The notes under the pieces: generated by a model
Told to the model about the DNA's origin: nothing
Databases searched by the model: none
The model's input: only the letters and a program-made list of their open reading frames with translations
Part shown: piece by piece, positions 1 through 8,405 of the stretch
Numbering within the stretch: the stretch's first letter is position 1
Layout of the letters: every line of letters begins with the position of its first letter
Assembly: GCA_947475525.1 (NCBI GenBank)
Contig: CANJMI010000002.1
Location: 248,001 to 312,000, forward strand
Direction: 5' to 3'
Source: Polyangiaceae bacterium
Lineage (GTDB): Bacteria > Myxococcota_A > Polyangia > Polyangiales > Polyangiaceae
Length of the DNA stretch: 64,000 bases
Made by a program: the position numbers and the translations under genes

Positions 1-186
1 TTCGAGCGCGTCTTGGATAAACAACGCGGTGAGGAAGATGATGATCGAGAGCGCAACCGAGAACGTGAGCAGCACGTCCAAGAGGATCGGCGGCACCGGC
101 ATCACCATCATCAAGACGATGCCGATGATGCCAAGTGGGACGCCGATGTCCCGAATCCGAACGGGGGGATTGTTCACGCTATCCAT
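1..186 (-). CDS. flhA: Flagellar export gate protein FlhA, N-terminal fragment
   Basis: Sixty-two codons from an ATG at 186 run off the left edge, so only the N-terminus is present. The translation opens MDSVNNPPVRIRDIG and continues into a hydrophobic stretch with GIVLMMVMPVPP, then LLDVLL and a second membrane segment (SIIIFLTALFIQ). The MMxxPxPPxLLDxLL pattern is the usual opening of FlhA, the largest integral membrane component of the flagellar type III export gate; its cytoplasmic substrate-binding domain lies outside the window. It follows flhB by 53 bases and is the last visible gene of the minus-strand operon. No strong ribosome binding site is seen; the start rests on family similarity. 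Confidence 0.88.
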   Translation of the reverse strand, partial: MDSVNNPPVRIRDIGVPLGIIGIVLMMVMPVPPILLDVLLTFSVALSIIIFLTALFIQDALE

Positions 187-239
187 GCCTAGTGGCCTAC
201 GTATTCATGCCCCGTGCCAGCTCGGAGGCGCGGTGAAAC

Positions 240-1358
240 TTAGGCTCGCGCAGGCGTCATGGGCGGCTTCGCCCGCGTTTTCCCGCCTTTTTTCTGGGTC
301 CGCCGACGCTTCGCGCCGCGGAGGGAGTAGACGAACGCCAAAACTTTGGCGACCGCGACGTAATGTTGACCCGGGACCGGCCACCCGATTTCAACCTCGG
401 CGTCGAGTGCGCGGGCGAGCCGCCGGTTCTCGAGGATCGGGATCCCGTGCTTTCGCGCTTCGGCGCGAATTTTGAGGGCGAACTCATCGTGGCCTTTGGC
501 GACGACGACGGGCGCGAAGTCCTTGTCCGAGTAGCGCAGGGCGACGGCGATGTGCGTCGGGTTCGTGACGATGGCGTCTGCGCTGGCGACGGCAGCGAGC
601 ACCCGCTTGCGCGCCGCTTGCGCCATTTTTTCGCGAATTTTCGCTTTGACCTTCGGGTTCTGGTCGTACTGCCGCATCTCGTCTTTGACTTCTTGGTCGC
701 TCATTCGCATCGATTTCTCGAGCGAGTAGCGGTTGTAAGCAAAGTCGGCGACCGCGAGGACGACGAGGACAGCGATGGATTTCATCGCGAGGCGCGTGAG
801 CAGTTGGACAATCAGCGTCAGGGATGGGCCGACCGGAGCGCCGGTCATGCCGAGGAGGGCCGGCACGTCTTGTATGAGCTGCCGGTAACAGACCCAACCG
901 ACGATGCCGACGCGCAAGATCGAGATGATGAGCTCGCCTATGGCGTGCTTCAAATTCAGCATTTTCTGAATATGCGGAAGCGGATTGAGCTTCTCGAACT
1001 TCAGACCGATCATCCCTGGGTAGAATCGAAAGCCGGCTTGCCATGCGCCGGCGAGGCCTCCCGCGAGGGCAGCCGCGAGGGCAGGCGGTACGGCCAACGT
1101 CCAGAGGGCCGCGGGGAGTGCCGCTGCGACGACGTCGCCATCACCCCGTCCAATGGCCGTGAGATCGCCGTGGCAGCGCCGAAATAGTTCGTGAATCGTC
1201 TGCGACTGCTCGTCAGCGTAGGCGGTCATTGCAGCCAGGACCGCCACGAGCACCGCGATCGCCGTCGTGTCGCGTGCGCGGGCGAAGGTGCCTTTTTGCC
1301 GAGCGTCCTCTCGACGCTTGGGCGTGGCTGGGTGTGGTTTGTGGCCGTCCTCTGACAT
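240..1358 (-). CDS. flhB: Flagellar export switch protein FlhB
   Basis: FlhB is the membrane export-apparatus component that self-cleaves to switch secretion from rod/hook to filament substrates. The 372-residue product has the conserved opening with TPKRREDARQKG at residues 12-23, four hydrophobic segments between about 33 and 210, and a cytoplasmic domain carrying the autocleavage motif NPTH at 266-269 followed by VALRY. It ends in a basic tail (RRRTQKKGGKTRAK). Length and layout are normal. Its ATG overlaps the fliR stop as ATGA, implying translational coupling. Confidence 0.97.
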   Translation of the reverse strand: MSEDGHKPHPATPKRREDARQKGTFARARDTTAIAVLVAVLAAMTAYADEQSQTIHELFRRCHGDLTAIGRGDGDVVAAALPAALWTLAVPPALAAALAGGLAGAWQAGFRFYPGMIGLKFEKLNPLPHIQKMLNLKHAIGELIISILRVGIVGWVCYRQLIQDVPALLGMTGAPVGPSLTLIVQLLTRLAMKSIAVLVVLAVADFAYNRYSLEKSMRMSDQEVKDEMRQYDQNPKVKAKIREKMAQAARKRVLAAVASADAIVTNPTHIAVALRYSDKDFAPVVVAKGHDEFALKIRAEARKHGIPILENRRLARALDAEVEIGWPVPGQHYVAVAKVLAFVYSLRGAKRRRTQKKGGKTRAKPPMTPARA

Positions 1359-2134
1359 CAGGCCTCGGAGAGCCGCATGAGGAGGTCATCGAGGAACCCG
1401 GGAAGCACCTGGAAGTAGCCGATCATCCCTTCGGCCATCGACGGTAGCGAGGCCATGAACGTGATGAGGCCACTCGCCACGAGCACGGCGAACCCGATGC
1501 TGAAGATCTGCAAATTTGGGGCGACGCGCGACACGAGCGCCAGGGCCGCCTGGACGGCGAGTGACACGCCGAGCACGGGCAGCGCGAGGCTCATCCCTAC
1601 GTCGAACGACCGTCCGACCAGCGCGAGGAACGAGGGGATGGCCGCGCCGAGATTCATCTCGGAGCCGACGGGCAGGATTCGAAAGGACTCGATGAGGTAG
1701 GCGAGCACGGTTCGGTGCGTGCCCGTCGCGAGCGCCAGGAGCAGCGCCAACAGGATCGCAATCTGCGCGGTGGCTTGAGTCTGCCCGCCGAAATCGGGGT
1801 TCATTGAGCTCGGCGCCGAGAGCCACGAAGCTTGGCTGACGAGGGACGCCATGAATTCAGCCGCGATGATCACGAGACGAAAGGCCCCGCCGATCATCAG
1901 CCCAACGGTCGCTTCCCGCGCCGCGACAAGCACGAGGTCGAGTCCGAAGGTGAGCTGCGCGCGGGGTGGTCCGAGGAGCACGCCGATGGTCAGTCCAAGG
2001 GCGAGAGCCAGCGTTGCGCGCGCTTCTTTAGGGACCCACGCGCCCGGGAAAGGCGAGATCACGAGGAACCCGCTGACCCGGCAGAAGACCAGGGCGACGG
2101 CGATCGTGTATTCGAGAATGCCGGTGGCAACCAT
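1358..2134 (-). CDS. fliR: Flagellar export membrane protein FliR
   Basis: This 258-residue, very hydrophobic protein has about six predicted membrane segments and FliR hallmarks: an N-terminal FCRVSGFLVISPFPG block and a C-terminal PSMAEGMIGYF stretch. FliR builds the inner-membrane export gate with FliP and FliQ. It lies nine bases after fliQ and overlaps flhB by one base. Length is typical of the family (about 250-260). No missing segment is apparent. Confidence 0.95.
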   Translation of the reverse strand: MVATGILEYTIAVALVFCRVSGFLVISPFPGAWVPKEARATLALALGLTIGVLLGPPRAQLTFGLDLVLVAAREATVGLMIGGAFRLVIIAAEFMASLVSQASWLSAPSSMNPDFGGQTQATAQIAILLALLLALATGTHRTVLAYLIESFRILPVGSEMNLGAAIPSFLALVGRSFDVGMSLALPVLGVSLAVQAALALVSRVAPNLQIFSIGFAVLVASGLITFMASLPSMAEGMIGYFQVLPGFLDDLLMRLSEA

Positions 2135-2143
2135 CGGAGTGTC

Positions 2144-2413
2144 TCAGCGGACAACTTGGGAGATGCGAGAGAACGTGTCGCGCGTGTACTGCACGGTGCG
2201 CGAGGCGAGCATGTTGCCGCCGAGCAGCACCACGAGCAGCACGCAGCCCGCTTTCACCACGAAGGCGATGCTGGCTTCGCTGATTTGAGTCGCGGTTTGC
2301 ACGATGCCGATCAGCACACCACCGACGAGCGCGGCGCCGAGGATCGGGCCGCCGACGAAGATCGTCGTCTTGATCAGCTCGGTCATCAGCGCGAGGGCTT
2401 CGTCGATGCTCAT
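2144..2413 (-). CDS. fliQ: Flagellar export protein FliQ
   Basis: FliQ is the small two-helix subunit of the export gate. Starting at the ATG at 2413 gives 89 residues beginning MSIDEALALM, the normal FliQ length, with two membrane helices around a GIVQTATQISE loop. A longer reading from 2452 adds 13 unlikely residues inside fliP. The 2413 start overlaps the fliP stop as ATGA, matching the coupling style of this operon, so it is preferred. Confidence 0.95.
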   Translation of the reverse strand: MSIDEALALMTELIKTTIFVGGPILGAALVGGVLIGIVQTATQISEASIAFVVKAGCVLLVVLLGGNMLASRTVQYTRDTFSRISQVVR

Positions 2414-3084
2414 GCGAAGCTCCGAAGAAGCGATTCGGTGAGCAAGTGCCAACCATCGACGACGACGAAAAGCAGCAATTTAAGGGGTAAACTGATGCTT
2501 GTTGGTGGGACCATCATCATGCCCATGCTCATCAAGGTCGACGCGACCGCGATGTCGACGAGCAGGAAGGGCAGGAGGACCAGCACGCCCATCTGGAACG
2601 ATGTCGTAAGCTCGCTGATGACGAACGCGGGGATCGCGACACGCATCGGGACCTCATCCTCGGTCTTCGGAAAGTCCATTCGAGCCGCGTTGTAGAAGAG
2701 GGCGAGATCCGCTTCGCGGGTTTGTCGAAGCATGAAGCCGCGAATCGGGACGACGGCTTTATTCAGTGCCTCCGTCTCGGTGAGTTGCCCTGCCGTGTAG
2801 GGCTTGTAGGCGTCTTCGACAATCCGTTCGGTGACCGGGGCCATCGTGAACATCGTCAAGAAGAGCGCAATTCCGACGATGACCTGGGTCGGAGGCGTCT
2901 GTTGTGCGCCGATGCCGGTACGCACGAAGGACAGGACGATGATCGACCTCGTGAAGGAGGTCATCGACAGCACGATCGCTGGCAAGAGCGAGAGGATCGT
3001 GAGAAGTGCGAGGATCTTGAGCGGGCCGGTCAAGCCCTTGTTGGCCAGCTCGACGATGTCCTGTGTGCCCGGTGTGCCGCCCAT
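2410..3084 (-). CDS. fliP: Flagellar export protein FliP
   Basis: The 224-residue product is clearly FliP: ILSLLPAIVLSMTSFTR near the N-terminus, the VLSFVRTGIG block, a central periplasmic domain (MLRQTREADLALF), and the C-terminal membrane region with MSMGMMMVPP and ISLPLKLLLFVVVDGW. FliP forms the pore of the export gate. Many FliP proteins have a cleaved signal peptide; here only about 20 residues precede the first membrane helix and none is obvious. Its ATG shares one base with the fliO stop (TAATG). Confidence 0.96.
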   Translation of the reverse strand: MGGTPGTQDIVELANKGLTGPLKILALLTILSLLPAIVLSMTSFTRSIIVLSFVRTGIGAQQTPPTQVIVGIALFLTMFTMAPVTERIVEDAYKPYTAGQLTETEALNKAVVPIRGFMLRQTREADLALFYNAARMDFPKTEDEVPMRVAIPAFVISELTTSFQMGVLVLLPFLLVDIAVASTLMSMGMMMVPPTSISLPLKLLLFVVVDGWHLLTESLLRSFA

Positions 3085-4049
3085 TACCGACCTCGCGCTT
3101 CACGCAGGCGCAGCAGGCTCTGGGCTTGCTCGCCGAGGTCAGGGCGCGAGCGCGTCTCGGGTCGTGAGGCACGCAGCTCTTTGAGCTCACGCTCCACGTG
3201 CGACTGACGTGCGCGGGCACGTGCGGCTTCACGGCGTGCGACCTCGCGTTCGTATTCCGCCTCTTCGGCGGCGGCGCTCGTCGGCGCTTCGTTGTGCGAT
3301 GTACGGCTCTGCGCGCGGGCAGGGGGAGCTTCCGGTGCGCGGCTCTTCACGCGGGCGGCGAACTCCTCGAGCTTGACGCGGGCGGTGTCGAGCGCGACGC
3401 CGAAGCCCGGCTCCTGGTCGGCGCGCGCGACGGGGTCGAGGGTCTCTTCCAAAAGCGCCGGGGCGTCGCCGTTCCCGGGCATGACCGCGAGGCGGGATAT
3501 CGAGCCGGGTGTCACGCCGAGCAGCAATTTCTGGCCGTCGACCTCCACGAGCAAAAGCTCACTACGAACGCCGATCGCGGTGCGCGCGACGATGGTCATC
3601 GTGTGGGTGCGGACCGGGGCTTTGAAGAGCCCGCGCTTGCGGAACAGGTAGGCGCCGCCGGCCACGATGAGTCCACACACGCCGAGCTTGATCCAAATGC
3701 TGTCCGAGGGCGTCTGCGCGGAGAGCTCGAGGGGCTTCTCGGGCGTGCGTCGGATCACGAGAGGTCGCTCCGTTTCACGGGGCGTCTCCTTGTGGTCGTT
3801 CGGCAGAAGCGAATCGGATTCGCGCGAGGGCGTAGGCTCGTCGGAGCCTGGCTTCTCGTCGGGCGACGCGTCGGAGTAACTCCCTCGCGTTGCGCCGCGC
3901 TCGGCACTGCGTCCCGAGTCTTTGGCCGCGCTGCTCGGCCGCTCGCCTTGTGGCGCTCGACCGTTCGAACGCTGCGGCTCCGCGCCGAATGCCGGCAAGG
4001 TCAATGAGGTGGCGATGAGCGCCAAGGCGCTGACACTGAGGCGGTTCAT
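3084..4049 (-). CDS. fliO: Flagellar biosynthesis protein FliO, long form
   Basis: FliO assists assembly of the FliP pore. The 321-residue product has a signal peptide (residues 1-22, ending PAFGA), a Ser/Pro/Glu-rich periplasmic stretch to about residue 115, one membrane helix (IKLGVCGLIVAGGAYLF) and the FliO core with ELLLVEVDGQKLLLGVTPG. A charged Arg/Glu-rich tail follows. FliO is usually about 100-150 residues, so the disordered segments before and after the core are unusual. It overlaps fliN by four bases. Assignment rests on the core motif and position between fliN and fliP. Confidence 0.88.
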   Translation of the reverse strand: MNRLSVSALALIATSLTLPAFGAEPQRSNGRAPQGERPSSAAKDSGRSAERGATRGSYSDASPDEKPGSDEPTPSRESDSLLPNDHKETPRETERPLVIRRTPEKPLELSAQTPSDSIWIKLGVCGLIVAGGAYLFRKRGLFKAPVRTHTMTIVARTAIGVRSELLLVEVDGQKLLLGVTPGSISRLAVMPGNGDAPALLEETLDPVARADQEPGFGVALDTARVKLEEFAARVKSRAPEAPPARAQSRTSHNEAPTSAAAEEAEYEREVARREAARARARQSHVERELKELRASRPETRSRPDLGEQAQSLLRLREARGR

Positions 4050-4354
4050 GGGTTGCCCTCCGGCGAAAGAAGCTCGGTGATGCGGACGCCGTAGCGGTCG
4101 CCGACAACGACGGCCTCGCCGCGGCCAAGCAACTGGCCGTTGACGTAGATGTCGATTGGTTCGCCGGCCGCCTTGCTAAGCTCGAGCGTCGCGCCCGTAG
4201 AAAGACGTAAGATCTCGTCGATCTTCATCCGCTTCCGGCCGATCTCGAGCGTGAGCTCGACTTCGACGTCTTTCAAAAGCGCGAATGCGCCGATCCCGCC
4301 AGCGCGAGGCGCAAACGGGTTGTCCGGGGGAGCAACAGAGGATTCGTCCGCCAT
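4046..4354 (-). CDS. fliN: Flagellar motor switch protein FliN
   Basis: The 102-residue product is a single SpoA (surface presentation of antigens) domain after a 25-residue leader. Diagnostic blocks are DVEVELTLEIGRKRMKIDEIL, LSTGATLELSKAAGEPIDI and VNGQLLGRGEAVVVGDRYGVRI. FliN forms the lower part of the C-ring and binds the export ATPase complex through FliH. A 163-base gap separates it from fliM, the largest inside this operon, and its start codon lies in a perfect 10-bp inverted repeat (separate entry). It overlaps fliO by four bases. Confidence 0.97.
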   Translation of the reverse strand: MADESSVAPPDNPFAPRAGGIGAFALLKDVEVELTLEIGRKRMKIDEILRLSTGATLELSKAAGEPIDIYVNGQLLGRGEAVVVGDRYGVRITELLSPEGNP

Positions 4355-4382
4355 GATGCTTCACACCAAAGCAAGCATCATG
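4352..4382 (-). promoter_or_regulatory. Perfect inverted repeat over the fliN start codon
   Basis: The arms CATGATGCTT (4352-4361) and AAGCATCATG (4373-4382) are exact reverse complements separated by 11 bases. In mRNA the fliN AUG forms the last three bases of the 3' arm and would be paired, so the hairpin could hide the start codon. As DNA the same palindrome could be a protein-binding operator. The sequence is directly visible; either function is inference. Confidence 0.5.
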
Positions 4383-4480
4383 CCCCACCCGGAATCGCTT
4401 CCTTGGGCACTTCATGAAGTGCGAGTTCCTCTCGGGACTCGGCTTCTGTCGGAGCGCGCGGGGCTAGCTCCCTCTTAAGT

Positions 4481-4536
4481 TAGCGGTGCAGCGGTTAGCG
4501 GTGCAGCGGCGCAGCGGTTAGCGGCGCAGCGGCGAC
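4481..4536. repeat. Short degenerate tandem repeat at the fliM 3' end
   Basis: Units resembling TTAGCGGTGCAGCGG repeat about three to four times, with TTAGCGG and GCAGCGG sub-blocks alternating. On the minus strand the block runs through the last fliM codons and its TAA stop, then repeats the CCGCTAA motif downstream. Copy-number slippage here could move the stop codon but would change little protein. No promoter or gene is seen in the rest of the fliM-fliN gap. Confidence 0.7.
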
Positions 4537-5606
4537 GCGGCACCTCGTGGTCCTGGCGGTTCGGAGGCGAGCTTTGGTGGGGGGTCTGGCTCGTGGCGAA
4601 CCTCGGGTTGCCTGCATTCGATGATCTCGATGGCGAGCTGGGACCCGAGCGTCGTTGGGCGACCCTTGAAGAGCGCCTGATTCTCAACGCGCACGTCGAT
4701 CTCGCCATTGACTTGCACGTCGAGCCGCAGCGTATCGCCGACGCGGAGCTTCGCGAGGTCACCGAGCTTCAGCTTCAGCCGACCGAGTTCAGCCACGACG
4801 TTGACCCGGACCTCCCGCATGGTGGCGGCAATCCGCCAATCGACCCGCTCGATCTTTTTGCTCTGGGTTGCGGCCCGCGCCGCGTTCAGCGCCGACTTGC
4901 TGACGGCGAGGAGGATCGTGCCGAAGGAAGCAGCCGGGCTTTCTCCGGGGGTGCTGTTCGCCCCCCCGCGCAGGCTCGGCGCGTCAAAGTCGTCGAGGGT
5001 GAACTCTTTTTTGGTTTCGGTCTTCGGTGCGACGTCGCGAAAATCGATCGGGAGCTGAACGAGCACCCCGTCCGCGCTGCGCTCGTTGACGAGCTGCGGG
5101 AGCTTCGTGAGAGAAAGGCCGATCGATTTCGCGAGTGCGCCCGAAAGCCCCAGGACAATCGAGCCGAGGATGCGGTCAATGAACGCGCGCTGCGGCGCGG
5201 AGAGCCCTTTTTTGGGGAGCTTCGGCGTGTCGGTGCCGTCACCACCGAGCATGCCTTCGAGCATGAAGGCGATCGCATTCGCGTCGAGCGCCAACATCGC
5301 GCGCGAGCCACCCGGCTCGACTGCGAGCGGGCAGATATAGGAGGGCTCCTCGAGCTCTCGACCAAACTCGCTGCCGCGAACGGTGGAAGGTTCACCCGCC
5401 GTTGCCGTCGCCCGCCTGCGCCCCAAGAAAGGCACGCCCCGTCTCACGCCTGCGGCGAGCGAAGGCGCCGCGCGACGCATGGCCTCCTCGGCGAGCGCGC
5501 TGCCGCCCTCGGAGGTCACCGAGATCAAGGTCTCGTTGCGCATCGCCCGCATCAAGCCGGGTGCTGCGCCGAGATCGGGTTCGTCTTCGTCGAATGCCAT
5601 CGCCAT
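4518..5606 (-). CDS. fliM: Divergent flagellar motor switch protein, FliM-type
   Basis: FliM is the C-ring subunit that normally binds CheY-P and links FliG to FliN. From the ATG at 5606 the product has 362 residues (MAMAFDEDEPD). The C-terminal 70-80 residues form a SpoA domain (ELGRLKLKLGDLAKLRVGDTLRL, then NQALFKGRPTTLGSQLAIEI), and the middle resembles the CheC-like FliM core (LALDANAIAFMLEGMLGGDG). The N-terminal CheY-docking motif (EIDALL-like) is not visible. A GGGGG stretch lies upstream of 5606; a GTG at 5648 would add 14 residues. Position between fliL and fliN supports the call, but the protein is unusual. Confidence 0.82.
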   Translation of the reverse strand: MAMAFDEDEPDLGAAPGLMRAMRNETLISVTSEGGSALAEEAMRRAAPSLAAGVRRGVPFLGRRRATATAGEPSTVRGSEFGRELEEPSYICPLAVEPGGSRAMLALDANAIAFMLEGMLGGDGTDTPKLPKKGLSAPQRAFIDRILGSIVLGLSGALAKSIGLSLTKLPQLVNERSADGVLVQLPIDFRDVAPKTETKKEFTLDDFDAPSLRGGANSTPGESPAASFGTILLAVSKSALNAARAATQSKKIERVDWRIAATMREVRVNVVAELGRLKLKLGDLAKLRVGDTLRLDVQVNGEIDVRVENQALFKGRPTTLGSQLAIEIIECRQPEVRHEPDPPPKLASEPPGPRGAASPLRR

Positions 5607-5660
5607 TGATCGACCCCCGTTTGGGGGCGCCGCGTCGAGTGCCCCCACCCAAGCCGTTGC

Positions 5661-6179
5661 TTACTGAGTCACCATTTCTTGAACGAGAACGCGGGTCGCG
5701 GATTCGGCGCCGAGCTTGTGGATGAGCCCGAGAAGGTCTTCGGTCATGCGGTCTTTGGTGCGCGGCTTCATGACCTCCTGGTAGCTCACTTGTCGAACGT
5801 ACGAGAACACGGTGTCGCGGATGCGTGGGATGAAAGGCTCGAACTCCTCTTTCTTCGCGAGCTTCTCGAGCTCGATGGCAATCGACATCTTGAGCGGCTT
5901 GTTCTCGCCGGTCTTTTCGTCTTGGACGTTGATGATGAAGGCCTTGAGCTCGATCGTGAGGCCGGGGACCTTCTTCTCGTCGTGGGCTTTCGGGGTGTCC
6001 TCGTGGGCGGGGGCCGCGTGTCCACCCCCGAACTTCGCCCCCGCGAACGCCGCTGCTCCTGCGAACACGGTCGGCAGCACGATCCCCAGGAGTTTTCCGA
6101 CAAGTCCGGCGCCTCCCCCTGGAGCTGGCGCACCTTCGGCCGCCGGCACTTGGCTTTCTTTTTTGTCTTCGTCCGCCAT
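5661..6179 (-). CDS. fliL: Flagellar basal body protein FliL
   Basis: FliL is a single-pass inner-membrane protein that surrounds the stator and supports torque. The 172-residue product has a short cytoplasmic leader, one membrane helix near residues 29-50 (KLLGIVLPTVFAGAAAFAGA), and the periplasmic FliL domain with ELKAFIINVQD, the MSIAIELE strand, PRIRDTVFSYV and the RMTEDLLGLIHK helix. It sits between flgE and fliM in the usual order. A GGAG lies upstream of the ATG. Confidence 0.95.
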   Translation of the reverse strand: MADEDKKESQVPAAEGAPAPGGGAGLVGKLLGIVLPTVFAGAAAFAGAKFGGGHAAPAHEDTPKAHDEKKVPGLTIELKAFIINVQDEKTGENKPLKMSIAIELEKLAKKEEFEPFIPRIRDTVFSYVRQVSYQEVMKPRTKDRMTEDLLGLIHKLGAESATRVLVQEMVTQ

Positions 6180-6212
6180 GGAATCTCCGTGCGCGTGATC
6201 GCGCGACGTTGC

Positions 6213-7541
6213 TTATCGCTTCAGATTGACCGTCTCTACTAGGAGCTCGTCAGCGGTCGTGATGGTTTTTGCATTCGCCGAGAATGCTCGCTGGAAGCTA
6301 ATCATATCGACGAACTGCGCGCCGATGTCCACGTTGCTGAGCTCGACTGCGCCGGCGACGATCGCCCCGCGGCCGCCGCTCGACGCCGCCCCCAAGCTCA
6401 CCTGGCCCGAGTCGGATGTTTCCGAGAACAAATTGTGCCCGGCACGGCCAAGACCGTCGTTCGAGCCGAAGCGCGCGACCGCAACGGATGCAATCGCCAA
6501 CCGCTGGCTGTTCGAATAGACGCCGAAGATCGTCCCGTCGGCCGCGACGTCCAGCGACGTCAGGTCGGCGGGGGCGTACCCGTTTTGGCTTTGGGCAGAG
6601 ATGGCGCTGCGCTGACCGTATTGGGTCAGGCCGGTGACGCCTGTTCCACCGGCTCCGATCGCGTCCCCGAGGCTGAACGTAACGAGAGGATTTCCGGGCG
6701 CGCCCGGATTGTTGGTGTCCCAGCTGGGAATCGAGATCGTCACAGGGTCTGCGCTGACGAGCTTGCCCGACGAGTCGAAGGTGACGATGGGAGGGTTCGC
6801 GGGGGCGCCCGTCGTGACGTCTGTGTTGCCGTCCAGCACGTGCACTTCCCAATTGTTCGTCAGGTTGGGCGGAGTCGCTCCGTCGTTGACGCGCACGAAA
6901 TACGTGTCAAGCGCACGCGGGTTTCCTTGCGAATCGAAGATCGTGAGCGAAGTGGAGAAATTGGAGGTGTTGCTTGGATCCGCGGGGTCGAAGGCGTTCG
7001 CGCCGCCGGCCGGATCGAACGCGGGAGAATTTGCGTCGAGGTTCGCGGAGATGCTCACCTTGGTGGTCTCCAGTGGCGGCAGGGTCAGCGTCTTGATTCG
7101 GATGTCACCGACCGTTCCGCCGAACGAGCTTCCGATGGGCTGCGTGAAGCCCTGAAGTTTCAGCCCCGCGTTGCTGACGAGGAGACCTTCCGCGTTGATG
7201 ACGAAGCTCCCGTCGCGCGAGTAAAAGTTTCCTTCGAGGCCGTCGACCGAACCTGCGTACACGAAGAACCCGTCCCCGCTTATCGCGAGGTCGTTCGGGA
7301 TGCCCGTGTTGCGCAGTGCGCCCTGGCTGAATATTTGCTGGGCCCGCACCATTCGAGCGCCGGAGCCTGCCCCCGATGAACGCTGTCCGTTGAAGTTTCC
7401 GAGGATGTCCTCGAAGAGCGCTCGGGACTGCTTGAAGCCGACGGTGTTGGTGTTCGCAATGTTGTCACCGGCGACGCCAAGCGCTTCTTGCTGCGCGCGC
7501 AAACCGGCGACAGCGGTGTTCATGGTCTTCGTGACGCTCAT
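6213..7541 (-). CDS. flgE: Flagellar hook protein FlgE
   Basis: FlgE polymerises into the hook. The 442-residue product has the N-terminal rod/hook motif GDNIANTNTVGFK (about residues 25-37), a FlgE/F/G central region (DLAISGDGFFVY, NAGLKLQGF), an internal insert rich in Asn/Pro/Asp, and a C-terminal domain with AVELSNVDIGAQFVDMISFQRAFSANAKTI. Length is normal for a hook protein and longer than a rod protein. A strong GGAGG precedes the ATG. The upstream neighbour flgD encodes its capping protein. Confidence 0.96.
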   Translation of the reverse strand: MSVTKTMNTAVAGLRAQQEALGVAGDNIANTNTVGFKQSRALFEDILGNFNGQRSSGAGSGARMVRAQQIFSQGALRNTGIPNDLAISGDGFFVYAGSVDGLEGNFYSRDGSFVINAEGLLVSNAGLKLQGFTQPIGSSFGGTVGDIRIKTLTLPPLETTKVSISANLDANSPAFDPAGGANAFDPADPSNTSNFSTSLTIFDSQGNPRALDTYFVRVNDGATPPNLTNNWEVHVLDGNTDVTTGAPANPPIVTFDSSGKLVSADPVTISIPSWDTNNPGAPGNPLVTFSLGDAIGAGGTGVTGLTQYGQRSAISAQSQNGYAPADLTSLDVAADGTIFGVYSNSQRLAIASVAVARFGSNDGLGRAGHNLFSETSDSGQVSLGAASSGGRGAIVAGAVELSNVDIGAQFVDMISFQRAFSANAKTITTADELLVETVNLKR

Positions 7542-7581
7542 GGTTCCTCCAAGCGGGTGGGATCAGGCTTCGTGCCTGCGA

Positions 7582-8358
7582 TCAGAGTTTCGGTAACATC
7601 GACTGGGCCGCGAGGCCCTGGAGCATGGCGCTCACGCCGCTCAAGCCGAGCGAGTTGAGAGCCGCGTTTTCGCGATCGGCCCCGACCTTGACGGCGACCA
7701 AGTCGGAGATCGGGGCGCGGGCGCCCGAATCGAGGATCACTTCCGGGTAGCCCTTCTCGAAAGACACGCCGACGACGCGGCCGTGCACGTCGTTCGTCAC
7801 GTCGACGGGTTTACCCGCGGCATCGGTCGCCTCGACCTGTACCGTGTAATTTCCTGGGGCAACGAGCTTGCCGTTGTCGTTTCGGCCGTCCCACGGGACG
7901 GGGACGGTACCTTTTGACTGGGCGCCGAGTTCGATCGTGCGAACGCGGGCGCCGGAGCCGTCGACGATGGTGACCGTGGTTGAGGCGGCATCGCCCGTGA
8001 GGTTCGCGTTGAAGCCCGTTGGGTTCGCGCCGTCGAAGTTGATGTACTTGCCGTGAACGGTCACGTCTTTGCCGATCAGGCTCACGGCTTCGTTGGAGGC
8101 GATGCCGGTGAGCTGCATTGAAAGCGTGTCGAGCCCCTTGGTCTGAGCGATCGATTGCTCGAGCTGCGAAAAGGTCGCGAGCTGCGCTACGAACTGGGTG
8201 CTATCCGCGGGCGACAGCGGATCCTGGGCTTTCAGCTGCGCTATCAAGAGCTTCAAGAAGCCGTCTTTGTCGACCGAGCCATTGCCCGCGCCAGCTTTTT
8301 CGCCGGGCTTCTGCAGCATGTTGGCGATGCCGCTATTCTGAATTCCTTCCAGGGCCAT
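7582..8358 (-). CDS. flgD: Hook-capping protein FlgD
   Basis: FlgD forms a temporary cap on the growing hook. The 258-residue product contains the FlgD signature KDGFLKLLIAQLKAQDPLSP (about residues 31-50) and DSTQFVAQLATFSQLEQ, then the FlgD Ig-like core with VPVPWDGRNDNGKLVAPGNY, where the WDG-NG pattern is typical. It lies between fliK and flgE, the standard hook-gene order. Confidence 0.96.
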   Translation of the reverse strand: MALEGIQNSGIANMLQKPGEKAGAGNGSVDKDGFLKLLIAQLKAQDPLSPADSTQFVAQLATFSQLEQSIAQTKGLDTLSMQLTGIASNEAVSLIGKDVTVHGKYINFDGANPTGFNANLTGDAASTTVTIVDGSGARVRTIELGAQSKGTVPVPWDGRNDNGKLVAPGNYTVQVEATDAAGKPVDVTNDVHGRVVGVSFEKGYPEVILDSGARAPISDLVAVKVGADRENAALNSLGLSGVSAMLQGLAAQSMLPKL

Positions 8359-8405
8359 GGTCGTCGTCTCCTCGTCGCGTGGTTGATTCTCTTCGGACGG
8401 AGCCG

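Noticed and set aside
240-1187. Plus-strand open frames opposite flhB
   Set aside because: They have no family features, overlap a clear flhB frame, and show the Arg/Asp-rich composition typical of high-GC antisense shadows.
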